From the NCBI GenBank assembly GCA_028583605.1, contig CM053328.1:12130782-12194781 (forward strand): a stretch of 64,000 bases of DNA. The letters are read 5' to 3'. Of this stretch, positions 59,201 to 64,000 are shown piece after piece (position 1 is the stretch's first letter; each line of letters opens with the position of its first letter). Position numbers and translations under genes: made by a program. This DNA comes from Dastarcus helophoroides. Lineage: Eukaryota; Arthropoda; Insecta; Coleoptera; Bothrideridae. The notes beneath the pieces are model-generated. The model was given only the letters and a program-made list of their open reading frames with translations, did no database searches and had not been told where the DNA came from.

Positions 59201-60360
59201 CACCTGTAAACACACGAGCGTATTAAATATTTTAAAGTAAAATTTAATTCAGCTAATATTTATTAATTCTGAAGTGGTACGAAGTACGCCAGGGCCAGCT
59301 AGTGCTTAATAATTTTCAGTTTCTTATCAAAATTACAAAATAAAAGCGACGTTAAAATATTAAAATTTAGTAAAAAACTTTAACATTTCTAAAACAAATT
59401 AGAGAAATAAAAATTTTTACAAGAAAAAATATTTTAAAGACAAAATCTCCAGCAAAAGTCGAAATTCTAAAAATTTTCTTTGTATCAAATGTTTAAAGAA
59501 AAACACAAATTTCATAGAAAAAAAAAATCAAAATTTCTTAGAGAAAATGAAATTTGAGAACAATTTTAAAATATTTTTACAAAAAGGTTGAAATTGAAAT
59601 TTTACAAAAATAATCCAAGACTCGGTTGTTATTTCATTTGAGAAAAATATCGAAAGGCGAAAGCAGTTGAAAATTAAATTTTTTCTTAAAACTTTTCGTT
59701 TTTTCCAAAATGTTGACATTTTTATTGAAGTTTTAGGGTTTTTTGCGAAACATTTTTATCAAAATTAAAAACTAAAATGAACTATAAAATGTCAACGTCT
59801 AGTAAAAAAAACTTGACATTTTTAAAGCAAATTAGAGGAACATAAAATCTGGAGAAGTTGAATTTTCCAGAAAAAAATTTAGGGACAAAATTTTCAAAAA
59901 AAATAGGAATTTAAAAAAAAATTCTTTTTATAAAATATTTAAAAAAAATGGAAACTTTGCAGAAAAAATTTCAATTTTCTTAAATAAATGGAAATATCTG
60001 GAAGAAACTCAAAATTTTTTTACAAAAAAGTTGAAATTAAGATTTGAGGTAAAAACTCGAATATTCGCTATTAGATTATTAAAATTGAAATACAAGAATA
60101 ATTGGATTTAGATTTTATTTTAAAATTTTAATCATTTTCTCAAAATTGTTACAAAAATTAGAAAAAAAAATTAAAATAGATTTTAAAATCCCGTAACTTC
60201 GTAAAAGAAACTTGACATTTCTATAAAAAGAAATCAGAGAAAATTTAAAATCTCTACAAAAAATTGTTTAAAGAAAAGTCTTCGGAAAATTTTGAGAAAA
60301 ACTTTTAAGCGAAATTGGGGGTGCTGCAGTTCCACAGTGCCTATACGCGAACCCCCACTT
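56278..60360. mobile_element. 4.1-kb hAT-like non-autonomous element with 8-bp target duplication
   Basis: The left end is CAGTGGCGGCTCGTAGCC; the right end, inverted, reads AAGTGGGGGTTCGCGTATAG, so the ends agree at about 10 of the first 13 positions. GTCATGCC flanks both sides (56270-56277 and 60361-60368), an exact octamer. Both subterminal regions carry TGGGGGTGCTGC in the same direction. The interior is T-rich filler to about 58.6 kb and A-rich filler from about 59.3 kb, with a Helitron-like insert between. No transposase is present. Confidence 0.78.
58903..59302 (+). mobile_element. Helitron-like non-autonomous element
   Basis: It starts TCTACATACATAAAG after an A and ends GGGCCAGCTAG before a T, fitting the Helitron rule (5'-TC ... 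CTAG-3', inserted between A and T). A small hairpin-forming GTACGAAGTAC lies shortly before the end. The body has ordinary composition (GAATGGCTGAACGGATTTTT, CCTCGGCCTCGAATAGCGG), unlike the filler around it. At 400 bp it has no Rep/helicase. Confidence 0.6.
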
Positions 60361-61056
60361 GTCATGCCGCATCTTTACCAGTAATTTTATTTATACAGCA
60401 GAAGGTTATTTTCCAGTAGAGAAATTTTTTGTCTCTTTCTGAATCTAGAAATTTGCCTCGTACACTCTGTTACCTCGCAAGATAACGAACTGGCTCACTT
60501 CTGGCGGCACGATTCCCAGCCTGAAACAATTAGAGGATAAAGTTCGTGCACTCCATATCAAAAAGGTCAACTTACTTCTTTGCTTCATATCTTCCTTGCT
60601 AGCTGACGATAGTAGAGAACTGTGATTGCATTTTAGTGGCAGTTTTTCCTACTTTCTATACATCTTGCCACGTTATTCTCTACTGGGAAAATTTAGGAGA
60701 ACACCACTTTTATTCCACGGAATGAGTCAAACTAAAATAATTTTCGATTTCATAAAACTCGAAAACAGAATGGTTTGGTGCAAATGATGGTAGAAGTTTT
60801 ACTTTACTTGTTGAAAGGATGAATATCCCCATATGTCATTGGATTCGATGCGAAAACAAGAAAATTCGCCGAAAGTAAATCTAAAATTCGTCGGTTCTAT
60901 AAACCTTCTAGTATTGTGTTTTATCGATGCATTTCAATTGGAAAGCTGTATCAGATTCGCCTTGGGCTGTAAATATATATTCATTGCGAATTTTCTCATT
61001 TAAGTTTTACAGGAATTCCTTATATTGATGGAATATCGAAGTATAATTCCCTGGAA
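60361..61056. other. Less repetitive segment, nothing recognised
   Basis: Mixed-composition sequence right of the hAT-like element. No convincing frame, RNA or repeat partner in the window. Confidence 0.4.
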
Positions 61057-61424
61057 ACAGGGGCGCTCCTAAATCTTCAGCCGCCTGTGTGTCTATTAGA
61101 ATTTGGCGGCCCTAATTTATTTTTTTTTAATTAACTATTGAGTCAAAACTTTTACAAAAGAAGTTTAACATTATAACAAAAACTACTCGACATTTTGTGA
61201 AAAATAGACGACATTTCGAGATTAGAATTAAAATTTTGAAAAATAACAAAATGTCCGGAAAGATTTAAAATTTGAAGCTTAAAACCGACACTTAAAAGGG
61301 AGTTTGAAACATTATATGAAATTAAACTTAAATTTTTGGAAAAAATATCGAAAGTTTTATATTAAAATTTAATTTATTATTATTATTTAAGATATTCCTG
61401 TTTAAAATCGAAATAAAAAAAGCA
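61057..61424 (+). mobile_element. Possible hAT-like left terminus of an element running off the window
   Basis: CAGGGGCGCTCC at an abrupt GC-rich edge, followed by GCCGCCTG and TTGGCGGCCC and then A-rich filler, resembles the left ends of the other hAT-like elements here. The right end and duplication are not in the window, so this is tentative. Confidence 0.35.
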
Positions 61425-63130
61425 ATAATTGAAAATACAAACCTGGAATTACGTGGACAAAAGTCTTACTTGAGAATTCATAAGCAATTTCAAAATTTCG
61501 AAAATAAGGTCAACATTTCTCTAAAAAGGTGACATTTTGAGTTATTAAGCGAGCAACCAAGAAAAATAAAAACTAATCGAAAATTAGTCAAGAAAAGTTG
61601 AAATTACCAGTTTATATTATAACGAAATTTTTTTGAGACATCCGAGTTTGTAATTAAAATGTGTGAAAAAAATGAAAACAAGAATTACCGAAAAAAGACA
61701 TCAAATATTAAAATTTTGACAGACATTTTTAAAAAGTACACATTTCTTTAACATTAGAATTAAATTAGAAATTATAAGTTTGAAGTCAGAAATTAGGATT
61801 TGGAGATTACTAATTAGAAATTGGAAATTAGAAATTCGACATCAGAGATTGGAAATTGGAAAATGAAAATTAGAAACTGAAAATTGGAAACCAGAAATTA
61901 TAAATTAGAAAGTAGAAAATAGTAATTGGCAATTGGTAATAGGTAATTAGCAATTAATAATGGGTAGTTAGTAGTGGGTAATTAGTAACCAGTAATTAGT
62001 AGCGAGTAATATCTAATTAGTACTTAGTAAATATTAATTGGAAATTAGTCATAAGTAATCGGCAATTGATAATTAGTAATTGGTAATTCATTGTTATTGT
62101 AACTGAAAATATTAGAAATTAAAAATTACAACAACAACAACTACAAGTTATAAGTTACAAGTTACTAGTAGCAATTGAAAATAAAAACCTGAAATTATGA
62201 CAAAAAAAAGGCTAAACTGAGAATTCATAAGCAATTTCAAAACTTCGAAAATAAGGCCAACATTTCCCTAAAAAGGTGAAATTTTATGTTATTAAGCAAA
62301 CAACAAAGAAAAATGATAATAAAAATTCTAATCGAAAATTAGCCAAGAAAAGTTGAAGTTACCAGTATATATTATAATAAAATTTTTTTGAGACATCCGG
62401 GTTTGTAACTGAAATGAGTTACAAAAATGAAAACAAGAATTACCGAAAAAAGACATGAAACATTAAAATTTTGAAATTTTTTTTAAAAAAGTATACATTT
62501 TTTTAAAATTAGAATTAAATTAGAAATTAGAAGTTTTAAGTCATAAATTAGGATTTGGAGATTAGTAATTAGAAATCGGAAAGTGGAAACTGGAAATTCG
62601 AATTTGAAAATTAGAAATTAGAAAATATTAATTAGTAATAGGTAATTAGTAATTATTATTTAGTAATTAGTAATAAGTAATTAGCTATTATTAATCAGTA
62701 ATTGATAATTAATAATTAGTAATTTCTAATTACCCATTTTTAATTAGTAATTCATAGTAATTGTAATTGGAATATTAGAAATTGAAGGTTTCAAATCAGA
62801 AGTTACAAGTTATAAGTTACCTGTTACAGGTTACAGGTTACAAGTTACTAACAGCAATTGAAAATGCAAACCTGGACTTATGACAAAAAAAGGCTTAATT
62901 GAGAATTCATAAGCAATTTCAAAATTTCGAAAATAAGGCTAATATTCCCTTAAAAAGGTGAAATTTTGAGTTACTAAGCGACCAACCACGAAAAGGAAAA
63001 TTTCTAATCGAAAATTAGTCAAGAAAAGTTAAAGTTACCAATTTATATTATAATAAAAATTTGTTTAAGACATCTTAGTTTGTAATTGAAATGTGTTACA
63101 AAAATGAAAACAAGAATTATTGAAAAAAGA
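61425..63130 (+). repeat. Triplicated ~680-750-bp unit
   Basis: GAGAATTCATAAGCAATTTC recurs at 61472, 62219 and 62901 (spacing 747 and 682). Each unit has TGAAAATACAAACCTGG-like, AAAGTTGAAATTACCAG-like and GAAAACAAGAATTACCG-like phrases, then an AATTAGTAATTAG drift region. The third unit breaks off near 63130. The drift region resembles 53406-54480, so the two loci share a repeat family. Confidence 0.8.
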
Positions 63131-64000
63131 CAAAATTAAAAAAAACGAAGAATTTAGAACAGGATCTCAATATTAATACACAAACATTTCTGAAAAAAAG
63201 AAAAAGTAAAAATTTCGGGATTAGGAGCAAACTTTCGAGTTTTCAAGGAATGATTTGAAGAAAAAAGTAAATATCGTTTAACATTTAAAAAGAAAAAATT
63301 GACAAAAAGACAATAAAGGAAGCCAAAATTTGGAGTCCCAAATCAAACTTTTAATAAAAGCAGTAAACACTGAAAGCACAAATTTTGAGAAAAAGACAAA
63401 ATTTCAAAAGAATCTACAATTACAAAATTATTAGATTTTCTGGTTTAAAGTCGATATTAAACACATTAGATGTTTAAGAACAAAATATTTCGAGAAAAAA
63501 GTCGAAATTGCAAGATTAAAATTAAAATTTTGAATTTAAATAAATTTCACGAAAAGTCGCAATTTTGAGTTTATAAAAATTTTGAGAAACACGAAATATT
63601 AATATTAAATTTCGAAATTGTTATGAAAAAGTTAATTTCCGATAAAGATACCTAAAATTTGTAGAAATAAACCCAGTACCTTTGAATTTAAACTCTAACT
63701 TTCGAAACAATATCTAAACTAAAGTAAAATATAATTTTCGAATAAATGTTTAAAAAAGCTGGCAACAGGCAAAAATTTGTCAAGTTTAAAATAAAAAAAC
63801 CTAGAGAAAAAGTAAAAATCAAAAAGGAAAGTATAGAAGAAAAATTTAGAATTAAAGGAACATATAATTCAAACCTACAGTTTCCTGAGAAGGTCATTTT
63901 GAGATTAAAGTTAAAGCTTAAAAAATATCGAACTTTCGAGATTAAAATTGGAATTTCGAAAGAATATCCGAATTTTTAGGTTTAAACTATAAATTTTAAG
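63131..64000 (+). repeat. A-rich filler to the window edge
   Basis: Degenerate A-rich sequence as elsewhere. The overlapping 69- and 77-codon frames at 63688-63979 are K/F/L-rich low-complexity readings on opposite strands and are not called. Confidence 0.6.

Overview
This window looks like a piece of a strongly AT-rich eukaryotic nuclear genome, most likely an arthropod and probably an insect. The evidence is a eukaryotic tRNA-Arg gene with a pol III T-run, decayed Tc1/mariner, hAT-like, piggyBac-like, Helitron-like and solo-LTR insertions, satellite DNA, splice-donor-like sites, and no dense coding. No intact protein gene can be supported. The only confident cellular gene is tRNA-Arg(UCU) at 48924-48996. 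The only recognisable protein-coding sequence is a broken mariner-like transposase at 27270-28356 on the minus strand. The species cannot be named from the sequence.

Layout. 1-10.1 kb: AT-rich filler carrying two hAT-like non-autonomous elements (1236-3821 and 5294-8808, the latter with a perfect 8-bp target duplication) and a small higher-complexity island near 4.0-4.5 kb. 10.1-21.8 kb: a satellite array with a ~425-bp higher-order unit made of four ~106-bp subunits. It is interrupted by a 6.4-kb foldback element (14804-21194) with a perfect 9-bp target duplication, and by a solo LTR. 21.8-26.8 kb: AT-rich filler, a more balanced island with CpG-rich sequence (22.9-24.7 kb), a tRNA-like/SINE-like stretch, and a truncated copy of the 5294-8808 element. 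26.9-29.9 kb: a mariner-like element with ~320-bp inverted ends and a small hAT-like element nested inside it. 29.9-38.4 kb: two inverted copies of an unidentified repeat. One copy is split by a piggyBac-like element (30568-35456, TTAA on both sides), which is itself split by a hAT-like element (31138-33439). 38.4-47.1 kb: a TA-flanked element (38379-41836) and a second, larger copy of the 1236-3821 family (41957-47138) carrying an LTR. 47.1-49.3 kb: diverged repeats around the tRNA gene. 49.3-54.8 kb: A-rich filler with a ~1-kb tandem duplication, one copy of which carries a long heptamer (TTAGAAA) array. 54.8-56.3 kb: a less repetitive island. 56278-60360: a 4-kb hAT-like element with a Helitron-like insertion. 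61-63.1 kb: a triplicated ~700-bp unit.

Unifying observation. Much of the window is the same quasi-periodic filler (motifs like AAAAGTCGAAATTTTC on one strand). It fills several elements with different termini and target duplications. In the two related copies the strand polarity of the filler follows element orientation. Elements, target duplications and nesting were identified by eye. Percentages of identity and database matches were not computed.
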